Below are positions 1 through 11,857 of a DNA stretch of 64,000 nucleotides, in pieces. The notes below the pieces were generated by a model that made no database searches, had not been told where the DNA came from, and saw nothing but the letters and a program-made list of their open reading frames with translations. Both the position numbers and the translations under genes were made by a program. Numbering within the stretch: position 1 is the first letter of the stretch; every line of letters starts with the position of its first letter. The DNA comes from Pseudomonas sp. Root71 (GTDB taxonomy: Bacteria; Pseudomonadota; Gammaproteobacteria; Pseudomonadales; Pseudomonadaceae): NCBI RefSeq assembly GCF_001429045.1, contig NZ_LMHY01000001.1, forward strand, positions 503,892 to 567,891, written 5' to 3'.

Positions 1-403
1 CGGTGAACATCATGGCAATCGCCTGAGCCCGTTTGTTGGGGGCCACCAGTCCGGCAGCCACCACCGAACCGATGCCGAAAAATGCGCCGTGGCACAGTGC
101 TGTGATCACGCGTGCGGCCATCAGCGTGGCGTAGTTCGGCGCCAGTGCACAGAGCATGTTGCCGAGGATGAACATCAGCGTCATGCCCAACAGCGTGGCC
201 TTGCGGGGCATGTTGGCGGTGCCGACCGCGAGGATCGGCGCACCGAACACCACGCCCAGGGCGTAGCCGGTGATCAGCAATCCGGCATCGGGAATACTCA
301 CGCTGAGGTCGCGGGCGACATCGGGCAAAAGACCCATGATGACGAATTCAGTGGTGCCGATGCCGAAGGCGGCAACAGCGAGGGCAAGCAAAGCGAGTGG
401 CAT
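1..403 (-). CDS. MFS exporter, AraJ/YdhP-like (3' end missing)
   Basis: This is the N-terminal 134 residues of a major facilitator superfamily exporter that runs off the left edge. The reverse-strand translation begins MPLALLALAVAAFGIGTTEFV and continues with alternating hydrophobic segments. The motif ATNMPRK-like loop (GTANMPRKATLLG) sits between TM2 and TM3 and corresponds to MFS motif A. The early GTTEFVIMGLLPDVA stretch is typical of the arabinose/sugar efflux (AraJ, YdhP) group. It is transcribed divergently from the EamA gene at 622. Substrate cannot be told from this fragment; family assignment is confident, function only generic drug or sugar efflux. Confidence 0.8.
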   Translation of the reverse strand, partial: MPLALLALAVAAFGIGTTEFVIMGLLPDVARDLSVSIPDAGLLITGYALGVVFGAPILAVGTANMPRKATLLGMTLMFILGNMLCALAPNYATLMAARVITALCHGAFFGIGSVVAAGLVAPNKRAQAIAMMFT

Positions 404-621
404 GCGCAAGGTCTCTGTCGGTAGTCTTGACGCTGTGATCAGGCATACGCAGGCCGACGACCGTTCTCGATGAGAGCGGGCCGGGCAGAATTTTTTTTGG
501 AATTAGTCTGTGCGCAACTGAGTGCGGCGTGGTCGCTTGCAGTATAAACAGACACTGAAATATGGCGAATCAATTCTCTGCACCCCAACAAGGATCGTGG
601 AGACAACAAAAGGAGTGGGTC
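404..621. promoter_or_regulatory. Divergent intergenic region with candidate promoter
   Basis: Short gap between the MFS exporter and the EamA transporter, which are read in opposite directions. It has an unusual T-run near 490-498 and an AT-rich TATAAA at 542-547, possible promoter material for the rightward gene. An AAAGGAG ribosome-binding site at 609-615 precedes the chosen GTG start. No operator palindrome was seen. Confidence 0.35.
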
Positions 622-1455
622 GTGCTTGCGACTGCGTTGGTGTTGGTGGCGGCGCTGTTGCATGCGGCGTGGAATACCCTGATCAAGTTCAGTGCCGAGC
701 GACTGTTGGTAGTGGCCTGCATGGACAGCGTGGCGCTGCTCTTTGTCGTGCTGATGTTGCCGTTCCTGAGTGTGCCGCCGCTGGAGATCTGGCCGTGGAT
801 CCTGGCATCGGCGGCGTTCGAGTTGCTCTATCGCTATTTGCTGATCCAGGCCTATCGGGTCGGCGACCTCGGGCTGGTCTATCCATTGATGCGCGGCCTC
901 TCGCCGTTGGTGGTGCTGGCGCTGACGCTGATCTTTGCCGGGGAAGTGCTGACCCATCAGCAGATTTTCGGCATCCTGCTGATTCCGTTCGGCATGTTGT
1001 GCCTGCTCTGGCAGGGCGGCGGCGGAGCGCGTTTGCCGTGGTCAATGTTGCCGGTGGTGGCACTGATCGGCCTGTGCATCGGTTGCTACACCTACATTGA
1101 CGGGCAGGCATTGCGGCGCTGGTCCCATCCACTGGATTACCTGGTCTGGGTCACCTTGCTCAGTGCCTGGCCTTTTCCGCTGTTGGCATTGGTGCGCAAA
1201 CGGCCTGCGTTCATGTTGTTCTGGCGCGAGCAGTGGCGACTGGGCCTGGCCGTCGGGTTCTGCGTGTTGTTCAGCTACGCTCTGGTGCTGTGGGCGATGC
1301 AATTGGGATCGATTGCAGAGGCAGCGGCGTTGCGCGAGATCAGCGTAATCCTGGTGGTACTGTTTGGCATGCGTTACCTCAAAGAACCTTTTGGCGGGCC
1401 GCGCCTCTTAGCCTGTGGGCTGGTGCTGATCGGTATATTGATCATGAAATTTTGA
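622..1455 (+). CDS. EamA/DMT family transporter
   Basis: A membrane protein of about 277 residues with ten hydrophobic segments, in two repeated EamA-type halves; the drug/metabolite transporter superfamily exports amino acids, metabolites or drugs. The N-terminal LLHAAWNTLIKFSAER and the motif GDLGLVYPLMRGLSPLVV are typical of the YbhF/PecM-like EamA members annotated in pseudomonads. I chose the GTG at 622 because it lies seven bases after AAAGGAG; an in-frame ATG at 562 would add 20 polar residues before TM1 and lacks a good ribosome-binding site. Substrate unknown. The MAPEG gene follows 31 bases later in the same direction and may be co-transcribed. Confidence 0.85.
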   Translation: MLATALVLVAALLHAAWNTLIKFSAERLLVVACMDSVALLFVVLMLPFLSVPPLEIWPWILASAAFELLYRYLLIQAYRVGDLGLVYPLMRGLSPLVVLALTLIFAGEVLTHQQIFGILLIPFGMLCLLWQGGGGARLPWSMLPVVALIGLCIGCYTYIDGQALRRWSHPLDYLVWVTLLSAWPFPLLALVRKRPAFMLFWREQWRLGLAVGFCVLFSYALVLWAMQLGSIAEAAALREISVILVVLFGMRYLKEPFGGPRLLACGLVLIGILIMKF

Positions 1456-1486
1456 CTGTTCTGAAACGTGAAGAAGGGACTGCTTT

Positions 1487-1870
1487 ATGACGGTTGCTCT
1501 GTGGTGCATTTTGATTGCGATCTTCCTGCCATATCTGTGCACGGGTGTCGCGAAGGTCAGTGGCGGGTACAGACTGAAAGACAATCATGATCCACGAGGG
1601 TTTCTCGATTCCCTGGAGGGGTTGGGCAAGCGGGCGAATGCGGCGCAGCTGAACAGTTTTGAAGTGACGCCAGCGTTCGCAGCCGCGGTGATCGTGGCGC
1701 ACCTGGCGGGCAACGCCGAATTGGTGACAATCAATGTGTTGTCGGTGTTGTTCATCACCAGTCGTCTGCTCTACATCATTTTCTATCTGACGGACCTGGC
1801 GACGCTGCGGTCGTTGATGTGGTTGGTGGGGATGGGGTTGATCGTGAGTTTCTTTGTGGCGTCGGTTTAA
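1487..1870 (+). CDS. MAPEG family membrane protein
   Basis: A 127-residue protein with four predicted membrane segments. The N-terminal half contains the polar loop GGYRLKDNHDPRGFLDSLEG followed by KRANAAQLNSFE, matching the MAPEG family (membrane-associated proteins in eicosanoid and glutathione metabolism), in which an RA.(R/Q)NS.E segment binds glutathione. Bacterial members of this short YecN/MAPEG type are mostly uncharacterised, so glutathione transferase or peroxidase activity is only family inference. It lies 31 bases behind the EamA gene and ends immediately before a REP doublet. Confidence 0.8.
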   Translation: MTVALWCILIAIFLPYLCTGVAKVSGGYRLKDNHDPRGFLDSLEGLGKRANAAQLNSFEVTPAFAAAVIVAHLAGNAELVTINVLSVLFITSRLLYIIFYLTDLATLRSLMWLVGMGLIVSFFVASV

Positions 1871-1874
1871 AGGC

Positions 1875-1959
1875 AAGATCAAAGGATTGCAGGCTTCGCC
1901 AGCTCCTACCGGGTGTCGAATGTGCCTGTAGGAGCTGGCGAAGCCTGCGATCTTTTGAC
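1875..1959. repeat. REP doublet, family A (GTAGGAGCTGGCGAAGCCTGCGATC)
   Basis: Two inverted copies of the family A palindromic unit flank a loop of about 20 bases between the MAPEG gene and mltA, whose 3' ends converge here. The first arm is a variant (GATCAAAGGATTGCAGGCTTCG). The inverted pair could fold into a long stem that protects the two transcript ends. Confidence 0.85.
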
Positions 1960-1960
1960 G

Positions 1961-3133
1961 TTAAAGTTTGTCCGCCACCTGCGGCACTTGCGGTAGCACT
2001 GCACCTTTGGGCCAGAGCATCCAGATCTGTCCCTGCTGTTTCATGTCCCCGGCCAGTTGCCCGGCCGCATCGCCGGTACCCCAGAACAGATCTGCCCGAA
2101 CCTCGCCGGCAATGGCGCCGCCAGTGTCCTGCGCTGCCACGGGGCGAACCAGGGCCGTGCCGTCCGGTTTTGTAGTGGACAGCCACAACAGACTGCCCAG
2201 CGGAATCACCTTGCGATCCACCGCCGCGCTGTAGCCGGCGGTCAACGGTACGTTCAGCGAGCCGCGCGGACCTTCATTGCTGTCCGGGTTTCGGGTGAAG
2301 AACACGTAGCTGGGGTTGCTGCCGAGCAGTTCGGGAATGCGCGAAGGATTGGCCTTGGCCCAGGTGCTGATGGCGCCCATGGTCACGTCTTCTTTTTTCA
2401 ACTCGCCCTGTTCCACCAGCCAGCGGCCGATCGGTCGATACGGATGGCCGTTCTGATCGGCGTAAGCGATGCGCAGCTGGCGACCATTGTCGAGCTGGAT
2501 ACGACCCGACCCCTGGATTTGCAGGAACTGCAGGTTCATCGGGTCGGTCAGCCAGGCCACAACCGGCGCCTTGACCCCTTTGCTCTCGATGGTTGCCGCA
2601 TCGTCGTACGGCTTGAGCACGCGACCTTCGAGTCGCCCGCGCAGGCGCTTGCCCTTGAGTTCCGGGTAAATGCTGTCGAGGGCGACGATGATCATGTCTT
2701 CGGGGACGCCATAGACCGGGACATTGGCAGCGCCGGTCTGGGTCAGGCTCCCGGGATAGACCGGTTCGTAGTAGCCGGTGATCAGGCCGTTGGGGTTGTC
2801 GTTGGCGGCGCGCAGGCCATAGACATCGAGGTTCTGCTTGAGAAAACCGCGAATGTCGCTGGCGGTTTGCGGCACGTTGGCAGCCGCGGCGCAGGTGCCA
2901 CCCCAGACCGGGTCCGCCTTGAGTCGGGTGCAGGCGCTGCGCCAGGAACCGAAACCGGCGACCAGATCGCTGTCGGACACCGCCGGCAGTGCTTCCCATG
3001 TGGCGCTGGAGTAGGTGGCAAGGGCGTGGGTTTTCGGTTGTTGTTTGTCGCCACCGGTGCAGCCTGCGAGCAGGGCCACCATCGGCAGGGTCCAGGCCAG
3101 GCTGTGACGCCATGCCTTGAAACGGCTGTTCAT
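1961..3133 (-). CDS. mltA: Membrane-bound lytic murein transglycosylase A
   Basis: MltA cleaves the beta-1,4 link between N-acetylmuramic acid and N-acetylglucosamine in peptidoglycan, producing 1,6-anhydro-muropeptides, from the outer-membrane periplasmic face. The protein has a lipoprotein signal (TLPMVALLAGC lipobox), the MltA barrel with GLITGYYEPVYPGS, and the C-terminal 3D domain, with VAQDTGGAIAGEVRADLFWG carrying the conserved catalytic-type aspartates. Length (390 residues) fits the family. The start ATG at 3133 is preceded by AAAGGAA. It is a single gene, convergent with the MAPEG gene and divergent from the cytochrome c gene. Confidence 0.95.
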   Translation of the reverse strand: MNSRFKAWRHSLAWTLPMVALLAGCTGGDKQQPKTHALATYSSATWEALPAVSDSDLVAGFGSWRSACTRLKADPVWGGTCAAAANVPQTASDIRGFLKQNLDVYGLRAANDNPNGLITGYYEPVYPGSLTQTGAANVPVYGVPEDMIIVALDSIYPELKGKRLRGRLEGRVLKPYDDAATIESKGVKAPVVAWLTDPMNLQFLQIQGSGRIQLDNGRQLRIAYADQNGHPYRPIGRWLVEQGELKKEDVTMGAISTWAKANPSRIPELLGSNPSYVFFTRNPDSNEGPRGSLNVPLTAGYSAAVDRKVIPLGSLLWLSTTKPDGTALVRPVAAQDTGGAIAGEVRADLFWGTGDAAGQLAGDMKQQGQIWMLWPKGAVLPQVPQVADKL

Positions 3134-3261
3134 GGAGTGATTCCTTTGCCGGTTGCCTGAGCGCTCCATGTGCTCAAGCAACCCTTGTTGATAATAGGGC
3201 TATTGGTCTTTGCCGATGACGCGAGGATACTGGCCGCCGTTTCCCGTGACCTGAAGCCACC

Positions 3262-3711
3262 ATGACTCTTAAAAGACTTTCTGTTGTATTGCTGGCCTGC
3301 CTGACGCTGTCCGCTTGTGGCGGTATCGACCCCAACTCGCCGCTCGGCCAGCGCAAGGCCATTTTCAAGCAGATGCTCAAAACTGGCGAAGACCTGGGCG
3401 GCATGTTGCGTGGACGCATTGCGTTCGATGGTCCTAAGTTCGCCGAAGGCGCGGTGAAGCTCGATGCGTTGTCCCGTGAGCCGTGGCAGCATTTTCCGCA
3501 AGTGCGCGAAGAGGATCACACCAGCGCCAAGAGCGATGTCTGGGAGCAACAGACACGTTTTCAGGCAATGGCCCGTGACCTTGAAGGCGCCACCGGTGAA
3601 TTGGTGATTGCCAGCCAAGTCCAGCCCTACAAGGCTAGCAACCTGGGGCCGGCGGTGCAGAAAGTCGAAGATGCTTGCAGTGCTTGTCATAAGGCGTTTC
3701 GGGATCATTGA
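3262..3711 (+). CDS. Cytochrome c556/c'-like lipoprotein
   Basis: A 149-residue exported protein. The N-terminus has a lipobox (LLACLTLSAC, cysteine about residue 19) and the C-terminus carries a single covalent haem motif CSACHKAFR, as in class II (c'/c556) four-helix cytochromes. The central helices include FKQMLKTGEDLGGMLRGR. Family members act in periplasmic electron transfer or bind NO; a specific partner is not evident. Being a predicted lipoprotein is less common for this family. It stands alone, divergent from mltA. Confidence 0.85.
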   Translation: MTLKRLSVVLLACLTLSACGGIDPNSPLGQRKAIFKQMLKTGEDLGGMLRGRIAFDGPKFAEGAVKLDALSREPWQHFPQVREEDHTSAKSDVWEQQTRFQAMARDLEGATGELVIASQVQPYKASNLGPAVQKVEDACSACHKAFRDH

Positions 3712-3777
3712 TTGGTGTTGCTCGGTCCGACGAAGGCTGCTTCGGCAATACCAAAGCTCTTTGTTCGTTATCCGTTC

Positions 3778-4173
3778 TTACTTATCCAGCTCATCCAATG
3801 CGTTCTGCAATTCCTTGCGGGCATCGGCGAGTTTGTCTTTGCGCTTGTTGATCTTGTCGGGGTCGCCTTTGCTCATGGCCTTGTCGAGGTCCGCCTGACG
3901 CTTGCTGACTTCGTGCTTGGCGTCGAGCACCTTGTTTTCCCGTTCCTTCTTCAGCGAGGCGTCGGTGCAGTTGGCTTCGACTTCGCTCAGGGCCTTTTCC
4001 AGCCCGGCCTGCTGATCGGCATTGCCGTGGACCTTGGCCAATTCGATCTGGTTGACGATACCTTGCTTCTTGGCGGCGCAACCGGTCAGCCCCGGCGCTT
4101 CCTCGTCCGCCATCAACGGGGTGGCCAGCACGCTGCAAAGGGTCAACAGGGCGAGCGGTGAAAGAAGTTTCAT
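3778..4173 (-). CDS. DUF1090 (YqjC-like) periplasmic coiled-coil protein
   Basis: A 131-residue protein with a cleavable signal peptide (cut near LATPLMADEE) followed by a highly charged helical segment, DLDKAMSKGDPDKINKRKDKLADARKELQNALDEL, predicted to form a coiled coil. Two cysteines (GCAAKKQG and EANCTDAS) may form a disulfide. This matches DUF1090, whose E. coli member YqjC is periplasmic and of unknown role. Convergent with the cytochrome c gene; ligB lies upstream on the same strand. Confidence 0.85.
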   Translation of the reverse strand: MKLLSPLALLTLCSVLATPLMADEEAPGLTGCAAKKQGIVNQIELAKVHGNADQQAGLEKALSEVEANCTDASLKKERENKVLDAKHEVSKRQADLDKAMSKGDPDKINKRKDKLADARKELQNALDELDK

Positions 4174-4269
4174 AAAAGCTCCATGTAGGAAAGCAAGCAG
4201 ACCGGTGTGGCAATGGCTTGTTGGAGCCCAGCGGTCTCCTGGGGTTCCCGGTGGGCGCAGGGCCGACCG

Positions 4270-5988
<1,719 letters not shown>

Positions 5989-6092
5989 TCAGTATGGGGT
6001 GGCGCGCAGAGGGGTGTTTTTGCCGGGTATTTCCAGTGGCTGTGCTGGCCACTTCGCGAGCAGGCTGCGACGCGGTGTAAAGCGAATCCCAA

Positions 6093-6128
6093 TAAAAAGC
6101 CCCGCAGGGCGCGAACCGTGCGGGGCTT
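6093..6128 (-). terminator. Rho-independent terminator of metK
   Basis: Read on the minus strand, AAGCCCCGCA and TGCGGGGCTT form a 10-bp GC-rich stem around a loop of about 12 bases, followed by a T-run. It begins 20 bases after the metK stop codon. Confidence 0.85.
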
Positions 6129-6147
6129 CGGGTGTTGCGGGGAATCC

Positions 6148-7338
<1,191 letters not shown>

Positions 7339-7356
7339 CTCGATGTTTTCCTGAAA

Positions 7357-8352
7357 TTACCGATGGTGAGTGTCGCCAGCCGGTCGCTGAAAATGGCGGA
7401 CCTGGATCTGGAAACCATTACGTAAGCCTACATAGAGGCTTTCCCCGGGAACGAGTCCCGCAGCGGTGGCCCAACGGGCCAGATCGTCCTGTTCAAACCC
7501 CAGCCAGAGATCACCGCAGGCCTCCTTGGCCCAACTCTGGTTGTGGCTACATAACTCTGTCACTAACAGGCTACCGCCTGATTGCAGCAAATTGGCCATG
7601 TGCTTGAGCGCATCGGCCGGCGCGGCAAAATGGTGCAGCACCATGTTCAGTACAACGCAATCGGCCTTGAGGCTGACGCCGTTCAATGCATCGGCCAATT
7701 GCAGACTAACGTTAGTCAGCTTGTCGCGTTCGCAGACCTGGCGCGCCAGTTCGAGCATTGCGCTGCTGTTATCCAGCGCCGTCACCTGCGCGAAGCGGCG
7801 CGCCAGTTCCGGCAGGAATGCGCCGTCTCCGGGGCCGACTTCAATGGCCGTGGCGTCTTTGTCAAAACTCAGCTTGTCGAGCAGGGCCACCACGCTTTCG
7901 CGGTATTGCGGCAGGCCGGCGATCAAGTCTTGCTGGGCGCGAAACTTTTCCGCCACCCGTGAGAAAAAGTCCTGGCTGGCGGCCGCCCGTTGCCCATGGA
8001 CCTGAGCGATGCGCGACTGTACGTCAGTCGGCAGCGTCAGGTTGTCCACCTCTTCGAGCAAGGCGGCGTGCAATTTGCCACCCGGCAGTTCGGTGTGGGG
8101 CAGGGCGCGACGGTAGAAAATCGCGTTGCCTTCGCGGCGCGTCGCCACCAGGTCGGCCTGGGCCAGTACCTTGAGGTGGTGACTCATGCCTGACTGACCG
8201 ATGCCGAAGATCTGCGCCAGCTCCAGTACGCCGAACGAGTCGTTGGCCAGTGCGCGTAAAACATTCAACCGCAGAGGATCGCCGCCAGCCTTGCACAAGG
8301 CCGCCAGCTCATCGCAATCGTCGTGTTGAATGGATGGCACGCGTAAATTCAT
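7357..8352 (-). CDS. sahR: ArsR-type regulator fused to SAM-methyltransferase fold (SahR-like)
   Basis: Residues about 15-90 form an ArsR winged helix (GDPLRLNVLRALANDSFGVLELAQIFGIGQSGMSHHLKVLAQADLV), and residues about 150-320 a class I methyltransferase fold with the AdoMet loop ATAIEVGPGDGAFLPELA and DCVVLNMVLHHF. This architecture and the adjacency to metK match SahR, described in Proteobacteria as a repressor of methionine-cycle genes that responds to S-adenosylhomocysteine through the methyltransferase-like domain. P. aeruginosa PA0547 has the same position. A perfect inverted repeat 38 bp upstream of the start is the likely operator. Whether the domain still methylates anything cannot be told; a sensor role is the better inference. 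Confidence 0.85.
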   Translation of the reverse strand: MNLRVPSIQHDDCDELAALCKAGGDPLRLNVLRALANDSFGVLELAQIFGIGQSGMSHHLKVLAQADLVATRREGNAIFYRRALPHTELPGGKLHAALLEEVDNLTLPTDVQSRIAQVHGQRAAASQDFFSRVAEKFRAQQDLIAGLPQYRESVVALLDKLSFDKDATAIEVGPGDGAFLPELARRFAQVTALDNSSAMLELARQVCERDKLTNVSLQLADALNGVSLKADCVVLNMVLHHFAAPADALKHMANLLQSGGSLLVTELCSHNQSWAKEACGDLWLGFEQDDLARWATAAGLVPGESLYVGLRNGFQIQVRHFQRPAGDTHHR

Positions 8353-8390
8353 AAGGCCGGCAGTCTAGTCACGGGTCGAAGGCATCGCAA

Positions 8391-8420
8391 GAGCAATATC
8401 AAAAAGTTTTGATATTGCTC
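8391..8420. promoter_or_regulatory. Perfect 14-bp inverted repeat, putative SahR operator
   Basis: The arms GAGCAATATCAAAA and TTTTGATATTGCTC are separated by AG and are perfectly complementary. The repeat sits 38 bp before the regulator-metK operon and 193 bp before tkt. ArsR-family dimers bind this kind of AT-rich palindrome, and the position is right for autoregulation. Confidence 0.75.
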
Positions 8421-8613
8421 GATAGATGGCACTTCTTAACGTTAGCTTCTGTCAACAAACGGATGGCGGAAAGGTTTCACCAAGCGAAACCGTCGTTATC
8501 CATTGGAAAAACGCCTTCAGATGACTATCTGTCATTGCCCCGAGGCGTCCCGGTGAGGGAAAATGCTCGCCTTTTTTCCGTTTCGTTTTATTCAAGCCCC
8601 CAGGAGAACAGCG

Positions 8614-10611
8614 ATGCCTAGCCGTCGTGAGCGTGCCAACGCCATTCGTGCCCTCAGCATGGATGCCGTGCAAAAAGCCAACAGCGGCCATCCCGGTGCC
8701 CCGATGGGTATGGCGGATATCGCCGAGGTACTTTGGCGCGACTACCTCAAGCACAACCCGAGCAATCCATCGTTCGCCGACCGTGACCGCTTCGTGCTGT
8801 CCAACGGCCACGGCTCGATGTTGATCTACTCGCTGCTGCACCTGACCGGCTACGACCTGTCGATCGACGACCTGAAGCAGTTCCGTCAACTGCACAGCCG
8901 CACCCCGGGCCACCCGGAACTCGGCTATACCCCGGGCGTCGAAACCACCACCGGTCCACTGGGCCAGGGCCTGGCCAACGCCGTGGGTTTTGCCCTGGCT
9001 GAAAAAGTCATGGCGGCGCAATTCAACCGTCCTGGTCACAACATCGTCGACCACCACACCTATGTGTTCCTGGGTGATGGCTGCATGATGGAAGGCATTT
9101 CCCACGAAGTCGCTTCCCTGGCCGGTACCCTGGGCCTGGGCAAGCTGATCGCCTTCTACGATGACAACGGCATCTCCATCGATGGCGAAGTCGAAGGCTG
9201 GTTCACCGACGATACGCCGAAGCGTTTTGAGTCCTACAACTGGCAAGTGATCCGCAATGTCGACGGTCACGACCCGGAAGAAATCAAGACGGCGATCGAC
9301 ACTGCACGTAAAAGCGAGCAGCCAACCCTGATCTGCTGCAAGACCACCATTGGTTTCGGTTCGCCGAACAAGCAAGGCAAGGAAGATTGCCACGGCGCTC
9401 CACTGGGTGACGCGGAAATCGCCCTGACCCGTGCGGCGCTGAAATGGAACCACGGTCCGTTCGAAATTCCGGCCGATATCTACGCCGAGTGGGATGCCAA
9501 GGAAGCAGGTCGCGCCGTGGAAGCCGAGTGGGACCAGCGTTTCGCCGCTTACTCCGCCGCGTTCCCGACTGAAGCCAGTGAACTGGTGCGTCGTCTGAGC
9601 GGTGACCTGCCAGCTGACTTCAGCGAAAAAGCCTCGGCCTACATCGCCGAAGTGGCGGCCAAGGGCGAAACCATCGCCAGCCGTAAAGCCAGCCAGAATG
9701 CCCTGAACGCGTTCGGCCCGTTGCTGCCTGAGTTCCTCGGCGGTTCGGCTGACCTGGCCGGTTCCAACCTGACCCTGTGGAAAGGCTGCAAAGGCGTCAC
9801 CGCCGAAGACGCCAGCGGCAACTACATGTACTACGGCGTGCGCGAGTTCGGCATGACCGCGATCATGAACGGTGTTGCCCTGCACGGTGGCCTGGTGCCT
9901 TACGGCGCGACCTTCCTGATGTTCATGGAATATGCCCGCAACGCGGTACGCATGTCGGCCCTGATGAAGCAGCGTGTGATCCACGTCTACACCCATGACT
10001 CCATCGGTCTGGGCGAAGACGGCCCGACTCACCAGCCAATCGAGCAACTGGCCAGCCTGCGCTGCACGCCGAACCTCGATACCTGGCGCCCAGCCGACGC
10101 CGTTGAATCGGCAGTGAGCTGGAAATACGCACTGGAGCGCAAGGACGGTCCTTCGGCCCTGATCTTCTCGCGTCAGAACCTGCAGCACCAAACCCGTGAT
10201 GCCGGCCAGATCGCCGACATCAGCCGTGGTGGTTATGTGCTGAAAGACTGCGCGGGCGAGCCTGAGCTGATCCTGATCGCCACCGGTTCGGAAGTCGGCC
10301 TGGCCGTTCAGGCCTTCGACAAACTGACCGAGCAGGGCCGCAAGGTTCGCGTGGTTTCCATGCCGTGCACCAGCGTGTTCGATGCCCAGGAAGCAGGCTA
10401 CAAGCAATCGGTCCTGCCGTTGCAGGTCAGCGCCCGTATCGCCATCGAGGCCGCTCACGCGGACTACTGGTACAAGTACGTGGGCCTGGAAGGCCGCGTG
10501 ATCGGCATGACCACCTACGGCGAGTCGGCGCCTGCGTCGGCCTTGTTCGAAGAGTTCGGCTTCACTCTGGAAAACATCCTGGGTCAGGCTGAAGAGCTGC
10601 TGGAAGACTAA
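8614..10611 (+). CDS. tkt: Transketolase
   Basis: Transketolase moves two-carbon ketol units between sugar phosphates in the non-oxidative pentose phosphate pathway, using thiamine diphosphate and a divalent metal. The N-terminal [18 protein letters not shown], the ThDP-binding [18 protein letters not shown] with downstream DDNGISIDG, and the pyrimidine-domain RFAA...[16 protein letters not shown] and [15 protein letters not shown] motifs are all present. Length of 665 residues is typical. I chose the ATG at 8614 because AGGAGAACAGCG precedes it; an upstream in-frame ATG at 8563 lacks this. It heads the tkt-epd-pgk-fba series, with a REP doublet separating it from epd. Confidence 0.97.
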   Translation: MPSRRERANAIRALSMDAVQKANSGHPGAPMGMADIAEVLWRDYLKHNPSNPSFADRDRFVLSNGHGSMLIYSLLHLTGYDLSIDDLKQFRQLHSRTPGHPELGYTPGVETTTGPLGQGLANAVGFALAEKVMAAQFNRPGHNIVDHHTYVFLGDGCMMEGISHEVASLAGTLGLGKLIAFYDDNGISIDGEVEGWFTDDTPKRFESYNWQVIRNVDGHDPEEIKTAIDTARKSEQPTLICCKTTIGFGSPNKQGKEDCHGAPLGDAEIALTRAALKWNHGPFEIPADIYAEWDAKEAGRAVEAEWDQRFAAYSAAFPTEASELVRRLSGDLPADFSEKASAYIAEVAAKGETIASRKASQNALNAFGPLLPEFLGGSADLAGSNLTLWKGCKGVTAEDASGNYMYYGVREFGMTAIMNGVALHGGLVPYGATFLMFMEYARNAVRMSALMKQRVIHVYTHDSIGLGEDGPTHQPIEQLASLRCTPNLDTWRPADAVESAVSWKYALERKDGPSALIFSRQNLQHQTRDAGQIADISRGGYVLKDCAGEPELILIATGSEVGLAVQAFDKLTEQGRKVRVVSMPCTSVFDAQEAGYKQSVLPLQVSARIAIEAAHADYWYKYVGLEGRVIGMTTYGESAPASALFEEFGFTLENILGQAEELLED

Positions 10612-10648
10612 ACACGACGCGGTGGTTTCACGACCACCGCGGTCCCTT

Positions 10649-10740
10649 GTAGGAGCTGCCGGAGGCTGCGATCTTTTGATCTTGATCTTCAAAACCAAGA
10701 TCAAAAGATCGCAGCCTCGTTTCACTCGACAGCTCCTACA
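10649..10740. repeat. REP doublet, family A, between tkt and epd
   Basis: TGTAGGAGCTGCCGGAGGCT and its inverted partner ending CGACAGCTCCTACA flank an inner palindrome around GATCTTGATCTTC...AAGATC. The whole element folds as one long hairpin between two genes in the same direction and may act as mRNA stabiliser or partial terminator. Confidence 0.85.
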
Positions 10741-10792
10741 GGGTTTGCGTTGTTAACTAGATTTCGATCTGCCTGCGTCTATCGAGAACCCC

Positions 10793-11845
10793 ATGCCTCA
10801 ACCGCGTCCCTACAAAGTTGCACTCAACGGCTACGGCCGGATTGGTCGTTGCGTCTTGCGTGCGTTGTTCGAGCGAGGCTCGACGGCTGGGTTCGAGATT
10901 GTCGCGATTAACGATCTGGCGGACATGGCCAGCATCGAATACCTGACACGCTTCGACTCCACCCACGGCCGGTTCCCCGGCGAAGTGAAGGTCGACGGCG
11001 ATTGTCTGCATATCAATGGCGACTGCGTGAAGGTCCTGCGCAGTGCCACCCCCGAAGGCATCGATTGGGCGTCCCTGGGCGTCGATCTGGTGCTGGAGTG
11101 CTCCGGCGCTTACCACACCCGCGAAGACGGCCAGCGTTTCCTCGACGCCGGCGCCCCGCGTGTGCTGTTTTCCCAGCCGATGGCCAGCGAGACGGACGTC
11201 GACGCGACCATCGTCTACGGCGTGAACCAGGATTGCCTGACCGGCGACGAGTTGCTGGTGTCCAACGCGTCCTGCACCACCAACTGCGGCGTGCCGTTGT
11301 TGCGTCTGCTGAATCAGGCCATTGGTCTGGATTACGTCTCGATCACCACCATTCACTCGGCCATGAACGATCAGCCGGTCATCGATGCCTACCACCACGA
11401 AGACCTGCGCCGTACCCGTTCGGCGTTCCAGTCGGTGATTCCGGTGTCCACCGGTCTGGCGCGAGGTATCGAGCGCCTGCTGCCGGAACTTGCCGGCCGA
11501 ATTCAGGCCAAAGCCGTGCGGGTGCCGACGGTCAACGTGTCCTGCCTCGATATCACGATGCAGACCGCCACCGCGACCGACGCCACCGAGGTCAACCGGA
11601 TCCTGCGCGAAGCCGCCACCAGCGGCCCGCTCAAAGGCCTGCTGGCTTATACCGAGTTGCCTCACGCAAGCTGTGATTTCAACCATGACCCACATTCGGC
11701 CATCGTCGATGCCAGTCAGACCCGCGTTTCCGGCCCACGGCTGGTGAACATCCTGGCCTGGTTCGACAACGAATGGGGTTTTGCCAACCGAATGCTGGAC
11801 GTTGCAGAACACTATCTGCAAACAGCAACTTCAAAAAAACCGTAG
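10793..11845 (+). CDS. epd: D-erythrose-4-phosphate dehydrogenase (GapB/Epd)
   Basis: A GAPDH-family enzyme that oxidises erythrose 4-phosphate to 4-phosphoerythronate with NAD+, the first step toward pyridoxal phosphate; some homologues also serve as gluconeogenic GAPDH. The Rossmann start VALNGYGRIGRCVLRALFE, the active-site SNASCTTNCGVPLLRLLN (catalytic Cys in SCTTN), and the C-terminal WFDNEWGFANRMLDV are intact. Position between tkt and pgk, with erythrose 4-phosphate being a transketolase product, favours Epd over a plain glycolytic GAPDH. It ends 12 bases before the pgk start, so translation may be coupled. Confidence 0.93.
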   Translation: MPQPRPYKVALNGYGRIGRCVLRALFERGSTAGFEIVAINDLADMASIEYLTRFDSTHGRFPGEVKVDGDCLHINGDCVKVLRSATPEGIDWASLGVDLVLECSGAYHTREDGQRFLDAGAPRVLFSQPMASETDVDATIVYGVNQDCLTGDELLVSNASCTTNCGVPLLRLLNQAIGLDYVSITTIHSAMNDQPVIDAYHHEDLRRTRSAFQSVIPVSTGLARGIERLLPELAGRIQAKAVRVPTVNVSCLDITMQTATATDATEVNRILREAATSGPLKGLLAYTELPHASCDFNHDPHSAIVDASQTRVSGPRLVNILAWFDNEWGFANRMLDVAEHYLQTATSKKP

Positions 11846-11857
11846 GAAGTGCGACCC

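Noticed and set aside
2057..3160. Plus-strand frame opposite mltA
   Set aside because: Antisense to a complete lytic transglycosylase with lipobox and catalytic domains; no independent evidence.
7339..7356. SAM riboswitch upstream of metK
   Set aside because: Only 18 bases separate metK from the upstream gene; the control signal is better explained by the ArsR-type regulator and palindrome.
8452..10725. A 757-codon minus-strand frame opposite tkt
   Set aside because: Runs through a clear transketolase gene and REP sequence and shows no recognisable domain; a third-position GC artefact.
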